Source: Coxiellaceae bacterium
GTDB lineage: Bacteria; Pseudomonadota; Gammaproteobacteria; Coxiellales; Coxiellaceae
Assembly: GCA_029212925.1 (NCBI GenBank)
Contig: JARGOB010000008.1
Coordinates: forward strand, 1 to 64,000
Length of the DNA stretch: 64,000 bases
Direction: 5' to 3'
The notes beneath the pieces are model-generated. The model ran no database searches. It was given only the letters and a program-made list of their open reading frames with translations, and was not told where the DNA came from. Shown piece by piece: positions 25,209 to 32,957 of the stretch. The translations under genes and the position numbers were made by a program. How positions within the stretch are numbered: position 1 is the first letter of the stretch; the number at the start of each line of letters is the position of its first letter.

Positions 25209-26341
25209 TCGCACACTCCAAGATGTTGCATAAACGCTTGTTTGTTTTGTTGTGGGGTGGTTTTAGGTCGACCCAAGTTTTTACGTGAATACGGAAAGCT
25301 ATTGACGATAAACATCGACGGGCCTTGTTGCCAGGTGGTGAGATGGCGTTGAAATGATGCCAGGTCATCCATCGCATAACTTTCAGCGTAACTGCAGGCT
25401 TGTGCCACGGCAGCAAAGTCAACTACGTGAGAGACAGTTGGTTGTGAGCCGGTAGACTCGTAGGCGTTATTATCAATCACAATATGCATTAAGTTTTTAG
25501 GTTGTTCGTGACCTATGGTGGCCAGTGCTTCGAGCCGCATTAAGCAGGCGCCATCACCATCCACTAAGATAACACGGCGGCTCGGCTGTTCTAATGCAAT
25601 GCCGAGTGCAATACTGGAAGCGCAGCCCATTGAACCGACGGTTAAAAAGTCTTGTGCATGACCTTGGCCGCGCTTTTCGCGGATCTCATACAGTTCGCGT
25701 GACGTTTTACCGGTAGTAGTAATGAGAATATCGTTGGGTTGGCTGTGATCAACAATCGCTTCCAGTAATTGCTCGCGCAATAAAGCATTGTCAGGTGTTG
25801 CTACTGTATGTTGACTGCTTTCACTGGCGGTGATAATGCCTTTGGGTACCAAGATGGCAAACGGTTTATTGTGTTGTTTAAAATGGTCGGCCGCTTGTTG
25901 CAATAAAGACTGCATATGATCCGCATCATTTGTAGCGACAGCATAGTTAATATCGAGTAACGAGCACATGCCAGGTAATACGTTACCCATGCGTTTATGT
26001 TGTGGTTCGTCGTGTTCACCTGGTAAGCCGCGCCAAGAAATTAACAGCAGTGTTGGTATGCCGTAAATTTTGTCATCCAATAAGCTAGTGAGTGGATTGA
26101 TGCAATTTCCAAAGCCGGAATTTTGCATATAGACCACAGGCACTTTGCCTGTTGCTAAATGATAACCAGCGGCTATCGCGCACGCTTCCCCTTCATTGCT
26201 GGAGAGCACGTGTTTAAACCGCGTGTCATTATTCGCATCAATTAAAAAATGTTTAAAGATGCTGTCAGGAACGCCAGTGATGTAGTTGAACTGTTGCTCA
26301 ATTAATAAATCATTTAGCTTATCAGAAGTTAATGCCGTCAT
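25205..26341 (-). CDS. aepY: Phosphonopyruvate decarboxylase
   Basis: 378 residues (also called Ppd). A thiamine-diphosphate enzyme: N-terminal PYR domain with the cofactor Glu in LSSNEGEACAIAAGYHLATG and the substrate-binding segment GLPGEHDEPQHKRMG; C-terminal PP domain with the motif VDGDGACLMR...IVIDNNAYESTGSQPT (GDG-x24-NN type). It converts phosphonopyruvate to phosphonoacetaldehyde and CO2, which pulls the unfavourable PEP mutase reaction forward. It lies 10 bases after aepX and overlaps the downstream cytidylyltransferase start by ATGA. Confidence 0.93.
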   Translation of the reverse strand: MTALTSDKLNDLLIEQQFNYITGVPDSIFKHFLIDANNDTRFKHVLSSNEGEACAIAAGYHLATGKVPVVYMQNSGFGNCINPLTSLLDDKIYGIPTLLLISWRGLPGEHDEPQHKRMGNVLPGMCSLLDINYAVATNDADHMQSLLQQAADHFKQHNKPFAILVPKGIITASESSQHTVATPDNALLREQLLEAIVDHSQPNDILITTTGKTSRELYEIREKRGQGHAQDFLTVGSMGCASSIALGIALEQPSRRVILVDGDGACLMRLEALATIGHEQPKNLMHIVIDNNAYESTGSQPTVSHVVDFAAVAQACSYAESYAMDDLASFQRHLTTWQQGPSMFIVNSFPYSRKNLGRPKTTPQQNKQAFMQHLGVCE

Positions 26342-26351
26342 AGTTTTCAGC

Positions 26352-28109
26352 CTAGTAAACTGTTGCTGTGGATTGCTTGTTGTGTTTGCCGCGATTAATC
26401 ATTTTTTCAATCGTGGCTACATCGGTAAGGTTATGCACTTCTGACCAGCCTTGTGAAACTTCAACGGCACGTAGGTCGCAACCGCTATCGATCATGGATT
26501 GCAGCATGGAGTTAAAGTCGAGTTGATAGAGCTCTTCTAGGCCGTCATCGGTTTGCATCGCCACTTTCTCCATTGCCTCATAACGTTCGAGTAATTGTTT
26601 AGCGCCTTTGGCTGAGAATTTAGCAATGCCAATAAACTCATGCGATGCTTGGTCCAGTGGAAGATTGTTGCCAATGGCTGTTACTTTTTCTGTAATTAAT
26701 TTTGGGCGGCGCAAGTTCTCATCATCATTGTCAAGAGTCACTAAGTCAGTGGTCGATTTAATGCTGCGACGTGTGTGCAAGTTAAATGAGTTATCAACCA
26801 TCAATAACATATCGCCGTCCACTTTTAATAGGTAGCGCAATAGGTGCTTACTAAAATAAATATCGCCGAAGATTAATACAAAGCCATCTTCGAAGTTGCG
26901 TGCAGCCATCATCAGTGAATGCAGTAACCCTGTTTTAGCAAAGTCTTCGTTGTAGCATTCTTTGGCTTTGTTGTCAGGCACAGTTTCTCGGCAATAGCCG
27001 GTCACCACAGTGACGTCTGACAAGCCAGCATTTTTTAATTTAGACAGTTGGCGTTCCAATAATGGTTTGCCATCGACAGGAATGGCGCTAATTGCTAAGT
27101 TTTCCAGTTCGGTGTCGGCAAAGCCTACGGGTTTGCCAGAAGACAATAAAATCGCCGGCATGGTTTCTTTAACAAATTTAGCATCAGTATCTTTCACATC
27201 AAAATAGCCAACCACTTCCATTACCTGTTTTACCGGTGCGATAACTTGACTGATTTCGGTGCTGCGTTTATGGCTTAAGATTGATTGGCATGCATCTTGC
27301 ATCGCTTGTTGTGCGGCGCGTAATTGATGGTTGGCATAAATAACGATATTAAAGCCTTTATCGAATAGCTCTTCATCAGTGATGGTGTTGTATGTAGTCG
27401 GTACGGCGATTAACGGTTTATTAACGCCTTTCTTTTTGCATAATTCTTTATAGATCTCAACAAACGCTAATACTTGATCGGCATTTTTTTTATTGGAGTG
27501 TATAAACACGCCGTCGGCTTTAGAGTCTAAATATATATCGGCACGTGCAACGGCATCTTCCAAGCCGCGATTTGCAATAAAGCTTTCGATGCGGGTAAAG
27601 ATCATAAAGTCATCGGATAGACAGGCTTCTTTAGCGCGATTGATTTTTTGCGCGAATACATGCGGGTCTTCTAAGATATGTGTGGCATCTACTTCGAGGC
27701 TATTGCGTTTTGGGAAGCGCTTATCTTCAATCACCACGGCAGATACACCGAGGTTTTCTAATTTAGAGCAAAAATATTCAAACTGCGTAGGTTGTCCGCC
27801 AGTATCGCCATCAACAATGATGGGCTTGTCGGTGACCTGTAAAATTTCTTGAATCGTAAGTAAGCGGCTACTGGTGTCAATCACTTCAGTATCGGGATGC
27901 GCTTTAGCCGCAGAGTCAGTTAAGCTTGAAACCCACAGACCATCAAATTCAATTGTATTGCCGTGCTCATCTTCGGTAGCGGCGGTAGCGCCAATGACAC
28001 CGGATAAACCATTATGTGCTTCGATAATGCGTAAGCCTGGCTTGCTGTCTAATAAATCGCGTAATAATTTCCTGCGTTTCGCTGGCAATAAGCGGTGTTT
28101 TAGCGTCAT
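26352..28109 (-). CDS. aepX: Phosphoenolpyruvate mutase fused to a nucleotidyltransferase-like domain
   Basis: 585 residues from the ATG at 28109, which has GAGGG seven bases upstream; the frame continues upstream to 28217 but that part overlaps the oxygenase gene. Residues 1-295 are PEP mutase (PepM): the metal-binding IIVDGDTGG (98-105) and the mutase signature EDKRFPKRNS (128-137). Residues from about 320 are a second domain of nucleotidyltransferase fold (SAIPVDGKPLLERQL, DVTVVTGYCRETV, FVLIFGDIYFSKHLL), but the usual LAAGxGxR loop is LLSSGKPVGF, so it looks degenerate. PepM makes the C-P bond from PEP. PepM-nucleotidyltransferase fusions are known in phosphonate clusters; here an intact separate cytidylyltransferase is also present. 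Confidence 0.92.
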   Translation of the reverse strand: MTLKHRLLPAKRRKLLRDLLDSKPGLRIIEAHNGLSGVIGATAATEDEHGNTIEFDGLWVSSLTDSAAKAHPDTEVIDTSSRLLTIQEILQVTDKPIIVDGDTGGQPTQFEYFCSKLENLGVSAVVIEDKRFPKRNSLEVDATHILEDPHVFAQKINRAKEACLSDDFMIFTRIESFIANRGLEDAVARADIYLDSKADGVFIHSNKKNADQVLAFVEIYKELCKKKGVNKPLIAVPTTYNTITDEELFDKGFNIVIYANHQLRAAQQAMQDACQSILSHKRSTEISQVIAPVKQVMEVVGYFDVKDTDAKFVKETMPAILLSSGKPVGFADTELENLAISAIPVDGKPLLERQLSKLKNAGLSDVTVVTGYCRETVPDNKAKECYNEDFAKTGLLHSLMMAARNFEDGFVLIFGDIYFSKHLLRYLLKVDGDMLLMVDNSFNLHTRRSIKSTTDLVTLDNDDENLRRPKLITEKVTAIGNNLPLDQASHEFIGIAKFSAKGAKQLLERYEAMEKVAMQTDDGLEELYQLDFNSMLQSMIDSGCDLRAVEVSQGWSEVHNLTDVATIEKMINRGKHNKQSTATVY

Positions 28110-28158
28110 AGTGATTCCCTCTTCCTGTATGAATAATGAGTGGTGGTTGGTTGTGCGA

Positions 28159-28884
28159 TTAAGCTTTTTGGTTTTTATATTGAGACTTACCAAAGTACAA
28201 ATAGCGGTCTTTAACATCAGACACTATTTTGCTAACGGCGGAAATCCGTGTGTCAGTCAAAAATTCCATGGTTAAAATCACGCGGCGTTCGTTTTCAGCT
28301 AAAGGACTAACTTCATGCCACAGTACATCACCATTAAAGACGACTAAAGTGCCTGGATGGGTAGCCACTTCCAGTGGATTTTTTTTCATGTTTTTCTTGT
28401 CGGCACCTGGATAGCAGATCAATTTTGATGCTTCTGAATCTTGGATCATTCCCAGTAACACCGTAAAGCGTTTGCCTTTGTAGAATGACTTATCGTAGTG
28501 CACCTTAATGCGATCACCAGGTTCAGTATAATAATAGAGTGCGGCCGCATGCGGATCGCTTTCAGGGCAATACTCAATTTCTTCGCCAACAATATCAGCA
28601 ATAAATTGTTTAAATGCCGCTGAGCGATAGAACGCAAATAGATTAGGTGCGGTTTGTTCTAACTGGTGATAACTGACACTACCGGATTTTTTAAACCCCG
28701 GTACATTGACACGGTTAACGTGTGTGTTGCATGATTCCACTTCAGGTACATAGTTTTCAATAACGAAGTCACGCGGCAGGAAGTCTTCGATTACGAGCAT
28801 TTGATGTGGAGCATATTGCTTTGCTAACTGCTCAGTATCTTGTTTGCTGATCGCATCTTGTACAAAATCGGTTGTTGCTTGCAT
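28159..28884 (-). CDS. Fe(II)/2-oxoglutarate-dependent oxygenase, first gene of the phosphonate operon
   Basis: 241 residues from the ATG at 28884; an in-frame TTG at 28911 would add nine residues, and neither start has a strong Shine-Dalgarno. The facial triad is visible as H129-x-D131 (KVHYDKSFYKG) and H190 (DVLWHEVSPLAENERR), with the 2-oxoglutarate-binding Arg about ten residues later (R200/R201). The Asp means a hydroxylase rather than a halogenase. The gene ends about 50 bp before aepX and has the same direction, so it is probably part of the pathway. A natural inference is hydroxylation of AEP or its precursor (1-hydroxy-AEP lipids are known from other bacteria). An unrelated substrate is possible. 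Confidence 0.78.
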   Translation of the reverse strand: MQATTDFVQDAISKQDTEQLAKQYAPHQMLVIEDFLPRDFVIENYVPEVESCNTHVNRVNVPGFKKSGSVSYHQLEQTAPNLFAFYRSAAFKQFIADIVGEEIEYCPESDPHAAALYYYTEPGDRIKVHYDKSFYKGKRFTVLLGMIQDSEASKLICYPGADKKNMKKNPLEVATHPGTLVVFNGDVLWHEVSPLAENERRVILTMEFLTDTRISAVSKIVSDVKDRYLYFGKSQYKNQKA

Positions 28885-28985
28885 GATATCTTGGTCCCAA
28901 ATTCTAATCAATAATACACCAAAGGCCCACTTCCTTCAGGGTAGCCAAGTGTACCAGTATTCACCTCGAGGGCCAAATAGGAACA

Positions 28986-29001
28986 AGTGATTCACATCAC
29001 A
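28986..29001. promoter_or_regulatory. CRP-like binding site in the divergent promoter region
   Basis: AGTGATTCACATCACA matches the CRP consensus TGTGA-N6-TCACA with one mismatch in the first base. Flanking AA and AAT also fit. It is about 100 bp from both the oxygenase/phosphonate operon start and the DUF2490 gene start, so it could regulate either or both. A second partial half-site, CTGATCACA, lies about 28 bases downstream. Confidence 0.5.
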
Positions 29002-29108
29002 AATATGAATTATCATCTGATCACAAAATATACAGATGTGTATCGTGGTGAGGAGCAGCTAATGTTTGATACTATGGTGACAGCGATAGACTTTAATGGA
29101 ATAAATTG

Positions 29109-29795
29109 ATGCGTAAGCTTATAAGCACAGTAGTATTATTAATGGTCAGCGGTCTACTATATGCCAACTCGACCAACCATAACTTTATGGTCTGGACCGA
29201 TGTGAATTGGCAAGATTTTACCGACAGTGGTGTTGATTACACCCTGAATTCCAGCTTTCGTTTTATTGATGATTCGCCAACATTTAATCAAAGTGTGTTG
29301 CGTGGTGGTGTAGGGTATTCATTTACTAAAGACTTAGCAGCGTGGGTGGGCTATACCTTTGTACCCACCCAAAATGTGGGCACTAATCATTTCGTTTATG
29401 AGCAGCGCTCATGGCAGCAGTTGCAGTGGGCGGCACTATCGGCAAAAAATATCGCTATTGTATCTGATACGCGTTTGGAGCAGCGATACTTCAATCAGAA
29501 TTCAGCCACTGCATGGCGATTGCGTCAGCGGTTGACGTTTGATTTGGTGCCGGTATCGGATTTTTTACCGGTTGGTTTTACACCACTGGTTTATGATGAA
29601 ATCATGTTCAATCTCAATCATCCGCAGTGGGTGGGCAATAATACACTTAATCAAAATCGACTATTTATCGGTGTTGCTACTCGTATCAAAGACCGCTTTG
29701 TTTTTCAGTTGGGTTATTTAAATCAATATATATTTTTAAATCCTATCGATACCGATAATCATGTTTTTAGTCTGTCGCTGACGTTGCTTCAATAG
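29109..29795 (+). CDS. DUF2490-family outer-membrane beta-barrel protein
   Basis: 228 residues from the ATG at 29109; a TTG directly before it is also in frame. A signal peptide is present (MRKLISTVVLLMVSGLLYAN). The rest has alternating aromatic strands typical of a small outer-membrane barrel and the DUF2490 pattern: an N-terminal WTDVNWQ, then GGVGYSFTKDLAAWVGY, then EQRSWQQLQW, ending in a strand (NHVFSLSLTLLQ). Members are found in many Gram-negative bacteria; function is unproven. It diverges from the phosphonate operon across a 224-bp region holding a CRP-like site. Confidence 0.78.
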   Translation: MRKLISTVVLLMVSGLLYANSTNHNFMVWTDVNWQDFTDSGVDYTLNSSFRFIDDSPTFNQSVLRGGVGYSFTKDLAAWVGYTFVPTQNVGTNHFVYEQRSWQQLQWAALSAKNIAIVSDTRLEQRYFNQNSATAWRLRQRLTFDLVPVSDFLPVGFTPLVYDEIMFNLNHPQWVGNNTLNQNRLFIGVATRIKDRFVFQLGYLNQYIFLNPIDTDNHVFSLSLTLLQ

Positions 29796-29801
29796 GCTGC
29801 C

Positions 29802-29841
29802 CTGTCATCCCAGGTCCATACAGCCACGACCCGGGATCCAG
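29802..29841. repeat. Degenerate copy of the palindromic repeat arm
   Basis: Begins TGTCATCCCAGG (29803) and ends CCCGGGATCCAG, the same ends as one arm of the element inside the epimerase gene, with a diverged centre. It fills the gap between the DUF2490 stop and the stop of the convergent ATPase gene. Confidence 0.65.
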
Positions 29842-31056
29842 TTAATATAAAAACCCAAATAAATATAATGGCATGGTGTCTTTAAAGCCGGCAACAATAT
29901 TGTCTTTGACCAGTATTCTTTTGTCTTTTTTTGTGTTGCTCAGTTGTTGCATGGTTTTATTTTTTCCGCCAACTTCAAAGGTAATGTCTTCCACAATGAA
30001 ATCACCTTTTTCTGGATAAAAAGCTTGTATACCCGCGCCATCAATTGATTGTAAAAATGTCAATTCGCGCTGTGTGCCTATATCCAAGTTGGAGGATAGC
30101 AATGTGTTTACCGCGCTCAACAATGTGGCATTATCTAAATAAATTTTACTGGCCTTGGTGAGTATTTGGTTGCCATGCGCTGCAGGGTATAGCATTTTCA
30201 CCATGCCGGTTTTGTGCAGTATGTTTAGGTAGTTTTCTACTGTTTTATAATCGATAGATAGGTGCTTGGCGATATTGTTTGGATTTACTTTCCCGGGTGG
30301 TATGGATGCTAAAAAATTAATAATACGTTTAAAGTGATTGAGGCTGGTTGTTTTCAATTGATAAAAATTAGCGATATCCTCATTGACAGTTTTATCGATA
30401 ATATTTGCAATGGCTTCGTACAGTGCGTCTCTGTCTTGTAATATAAACGGATAGTAACCCAGGTTTTTATAGTCTTCAAAATGTTTAAGTATGGTGGGTA
30501 TTTGCGATAGTTCCGCTGATAACTTGCTGTGATTTTCAATCAGTTCGCTAAAGCTAACTGATGGGAAATCATTGCCTGTGGTTAAGTTAAGGTATTCACG
30601 AAATGATAGGCCAGGCATGTGGATAAGCCGAGCACGTCTCGATAAATCATAACTGCCGTGAATTAAATCAATGCTAGAACTGCCAGAAAAAATCACTTTA
30701 AGATTTGGGTAGGAATCATAAATGTTCTTAAGTTCTTGGTTCCAGTTGGTGTAGCGGTGTATTTCATCAATAAAAACAAATCGGATGCCTTTGTTTTGGT
30801 AAAGGTCATCAACGAACTCTAAAATGGTGACTTCATTGAAATACGTGTTGTCTGCAGAAAAATAGAATGCCTCTCCGGTGTCATAGAGTTTGTTTTTGAT
30901 TAATTGCAGTAGCATGGTGGTTTTGCCAACGCCGCGTGGTCCAATAATGCCAGTGAGGCGGTCGCTAAGGCTGATTTTATCGTATAGGTAGCGGTAACTA
31001 GTGATATCCAGCTCTAAAATTAAGCGGTGGAACGTTTGCCATAGAAAGTCGCCCAT
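29842..31056 (-). CDS. AAA ATPase with DUF4143 C-terminal domain (ATPase no. 1)
   Basis: 404 residues from the ATG at 31056, which directly follows the first palindromic unit; in-frame ATGs at 31071 (inside the unit) and 31083 are alternatives. Walker A GPRGVGKTT (about 39-47), Walker B FVFIDEIHRY, sensor-type VIFSGSSSIDL and an Arg-rich loop (YDLSRRARLIHMPGLSF) define the AAA_14 domain. The DUF4143 part contains a winged-helix-like segment (NNIAKHLSIDYKTVENYLNILHKTGMV) and ends with DFIVEDITFEVGGKNK, the PD-(D/E)xK-like element of this family in the EVGGK form. No Shine-Dalgarno is visible: the upstream space is filled by the repeat array. Role unknown. Confidence 0.85.
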   Translation of the reverse strand: MGDFLWQTFHRLILELDITSYRYLYDKISLSDRLTGIIGPRGVGKTTMLLQLIKNKLYDTGEAFYFSADNTYFNEVTILEFVDDLYQNKGIRFVFIDEIHRYTNWNQELKNIYDSYPNLKVIFSGSSSIDLIHGSYDLSRRARLIHMPGLSFREYLNLTTGNDFPSVSFSELIENHSKLSAELSQIPTILKHFEDYKNLGYYPFILQDRDALYEAIANIIDKTVNEDIANFYQLKTTSLNHFKRIINFLASIPPGKVNPNNIAKHLSIDYKTVENYLNILHKTGMVKMLYPAAHGNQILTKASKIYLDNATLLSAVNTLLSSNLDIGTQRELTFLQSIDGAGIQAFYPEKGDFIVEDITFEVGGKNKTMQQLSNTKKDKRILVKDNIVAGFKDTMPLYLFGFLY

Positions 31057-31175
31057 TGGATTACACTCCATAAATTTGATCATATAATTGGAGTGTACTC
31101 CATAAATATAGCCATTTCAACGAAATATATGGATCACACTCCATAAATATTAGAATTTTTATGGACTACACTCCA
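31057..31175. repeat. Array of four 14-bp palindromic units upstream of ATPase no. 1
   Basis: Minus-strand units are TGGAGTGTAATCCA (31070-31057), TGGAGTACACTCCA (31102-31089), TGGAGTGTGATCCA (31143-31130) and TGGAGTGTAGTCCA (31175-31162). The shared arms are TGGA...TCCA, most preceded by TTTA or ATA. Start-to-start spacing is 32, 41 and 32 bp, near three, four and three helical turns, so all face the same side of DNA. The array fills the whole gap: the last unit contains the hicB stop codon, and the first abuts the ATPase ATG. Such sites suggest binding by a protein, perhaps autoregulation. Confidence 0.88.
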
Positions 31176-31576
31176 TTTTCCCTGGCCATATAAGAGAGCG
31201 CAGCTTCAGCAATCAAAGCCGAACGGTTTTTAACATTATGGTTTTTGGCATAGGAATCCATTAGGCGTAAGACCCTTTCTGGGAGGGTGATATTAATGCG
31301 TTTGGCTTTGCCGGATAGCTGGCTTAGATCAATATCAACAATCGCCCAGGTGCCGCCTTTATATTCGCGATTATTAATGTGAGCATCAACAGGTTGTGCT
31401 GTGGGGACAGGTTCGCAATCCATCAGTAAGCCTTCGATATGACATGCAATGGCTTCTTTAGCATTAGATATAGCTTCTTCATAACTGATGCCAGCAGAAA
31501 AACAACCCGGGATATCAGGTACGGTGACACTGTAGTCACTGTTTTTGTCTTTAAAAATAATAATCGCATAATTCAT
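31166..31576 (-). CDS. hicB: HicB-family antitoxin
   Basis: 136 residues. The N-terminal partial RNase-H-like HicB fold (YAIIIFKDKNSDYSVTVPDIPGCFSAG, SNAKEAIACHIEGL) is followed by a C-terminal ribbon-helix-helix DNA-binding region (RINITLPERVLRLMDSYAKN, NRSALIAEAALSYM). It neutralises HicA and represses the operon. It is 3 bases downstream of hicA. Its last two codons and stop lie inside a palindromic unit of the array that precedes ATPase no. 1, so read-through transcription from hicAB would enter the ATPase gene. Confidence 0.93.
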   Translation of the reverse strand: MNYAIIIFKDKNSDYSVTVPDIPGCFSAGISYEEAISNAKEAIACHIEGLLMDCEPVPTAQPVDAHINNREYKGGTWAIVDIDLSQLSGKAKRINITLPERVLRLMDSYAKNHNVKNRSALIAEAALSYMARENGV

Positions 31577-31579
31577 TTT

Positions 31580-31768
31580 TTAATCCTTCAGTATTCCAGC
31601 TTGCTTATAAATACTTTGCACTGTTTTTATCGCTAAATCTTTTTTAGGGTGTGGAACTGTCACTCGACCAGGCTTTGTTGGGTGTTTGTAATGGCAGTGG
31701 CTGCCTTTTTGGTGATATTTCACCCACCCATCTTTTTTCAATATCTTTATGATCTCCCTGCTTTTCAT
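31580..31768 (-). CDS. hicA: HicA-family mRNA interferase toxin
   Basis: 62 residues. The dsRBD-like fold of HicA: an N-terminal helix (KSREIIKILKKDGW), then VKYHQKGSHCHYKHP carrying the active-site His in the GSH motif, and the terminal TVPHPKKDLAIKTVQSIYKQAGI. It cleaves mRNA when free of HicB. GAGGGGG precedes the ATG and a sigma-70 promoter lies just upstream (31784-31811). The toxin-first order is typical of hicAB. Confidence 0.94.
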   Translation of the reverse strand: MKSREIIKILKKDGWVKYHQKGSHCHYKHPTKPGRVTVPHPKKDLAIKTVQSIYKQAGILKD

Positions 31769-31783
31769 TCTAAATCCCCCTCA

Positions 31784-31811
31784 ATTATACACACTATACA
31801 CACGAGCACAA
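31784..31811 (-). promoter_or_regulatory. hicAB promoter
   Basis: On the minus strand TTGTGC (31811-31806), a 16-base spacer and TATAAT (31789-31784). The spacer and -10 region hold two direct copies of TGTGTATA, a possible site for the ribbon-helix-helix domain of HicB. Confidence 0.55.
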
Positions 31812-31884
31812 TTAGATCAGACTAAACGTAATAAGGTGAGTATGTTAAGGGAAATGGGTTGTTGAAAAAATACCGTATTTTACG

Positions 31885-31921
31885 GTCATTGCGAGGAGTT
31901 TACGACGAAGCAATTTTACAG
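31885..31921. repeat. Single arm of the GTCATTGCGAG repeat
   Basis: GTCATTGCGAGGAG followed by TACGACGAAGCAAT; the reverse complement of the right half of the element at 19139-19215 is nearly identical. Located between hicA and the 3' end of the nitronate monooxygenase gene. Confidence 0.7.
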
Positions 31922-31928
31922 CACAAGC

Positions 31929-32957
31929 TTAGATTGATTCGTTGATCAGTTTGGTGAATAACGCTTGCGCGCTCAATGCAGAGGCCTTATGAACCGATTG
32001 ACCAGCCCACAATGACATATATTCTGTGTTACTTTGTTGCTTAGCTATTTTTCGCATCGTGCTGGTGAGTTTATTTTGTATCGGATAATCCAAAATCGTA
32101 TCGGTTTTGGTTTGCATGCATTGGGTAAATTGGTTGCTAACGCCTCGAGCTAATTTTCCTGAGAAGGCGCGGGTGAGTACGGTATTATCTTTGGTTTGGT
32201 TTAGCAATAGTTGTTTGTAAGCTGCTGGAATACCGGATTCATCGCAACATAAAAATGCCGAGCCTAATTGTGCTGCCGATGCGCCGGCTTGCAGGCATTG
32301 GGCGATAGTCTGCCCATCCATAATGCCACCAGAAGCAATAATGGGTATATCAATGGCTTCTGCGAGTTGATGCAGTAAGGTATTTAATGGCGCTAGTGAA
32401 TTTTCTGCGGAATCTAAAAAACTGCCACGATGGCCGCCGGCTTCACTGCTTTGTGCAACGATGGCATCTACCTGGTTTTCTTGCAGTGCTTCAGCTTCAG
32501 CTAATGTGGTTGCAGTGCCAATCATAAAGGTTTTGTTTGCTTTAAATTGCTTGATGATATTTATGTCAGGTATACCAAAAGTAAAGCTCATCACAGGGAT
32601 TTTTTCGGCTAATAATACGGCCACTTGATCATTAAACGCAGTGGCATAGGGTGCTTGGACTGGTGTCACTTCATGATGCAGTGTTTGGCTGCACTGATTA
32701 ATCGCCTGGCAGGCTGTTTGCATTTGTTGCGATGTGGCTGCATGTGGTTCAGGGACAAACAAGTTCACCGCAAACGGTTTATCGGTAAGCTGTCGTATTT
32801 TTGCAATGGCTTGTTTGATATCCGCAGCAGAAAGGTAACCAGCACCTAATGAACCTAAACCGCCGCCATTAGACACAGCGGCAATTAGTTCGGGGGTGGT
32901 TGCGCCACCCGCCATTGGGGCTTGTATAATCGGATATTTGGTTTTATCCCAGGGCAC
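31929..32957 (-). CDS. Nitronate monooxygenase (2-nitropropane dioxygenase family)
   Basis: 342 residues, FMN-binding TIM barrel. Family elements: [36 protein letters not shown] at the N-terminus, [29 protein letters not shown] (with the catalytic His in AGGHRG), [11 protein letters not shown] and [15 protein letters not shown] for flavin binding. These enzymes oxidise alkyl nitronates such as propionate 3-nitronate. The start codon overlaps the end of the catalase gene by 14 bases, so it is translated from the same mRNA; peroxide or radical by-products of nitronate oxidation would make that pairing sensible. Confidence 0.9.
   Translation of the reverse strand: MPWDKTKYPIIQAPMAGGATTPELIAAVSNGGGLGSLGAGYLSAADIKQAIAKIRQLTDKPFAVNLFVPEPHAATSQQMQTACQAINQCSQTLHHEVTPVQAPYATAFNDQVAVLLAEKIPVMSFTFGIPDINIIKQFKANKTFMIGTATTLAEAEALQENQVDAIVAQSSEAGGHRGSFLDSAENSLAPLNTLLHQLAEAIDIPIIASGGIMDGQTIAQCLQAGASAAQLGSAFLCCDESGIPAAYKQLLLNQTKDNTVLTRAFSGKLARGVSNQFTQCMQTKTDTILDYPIQNKLTSTMRKIAKQQSNTEYMSLWAGQSVHKASALSAQALFTKLINESI

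Noticed and set aside
31057..31175. CRISPR-like or plasmid-iteron origin reading of the TGGAGTGT array
   Set aside because: Units are 14 bp with short variable gaps and there is no Rep gene or partition gene; an operator array fits better.
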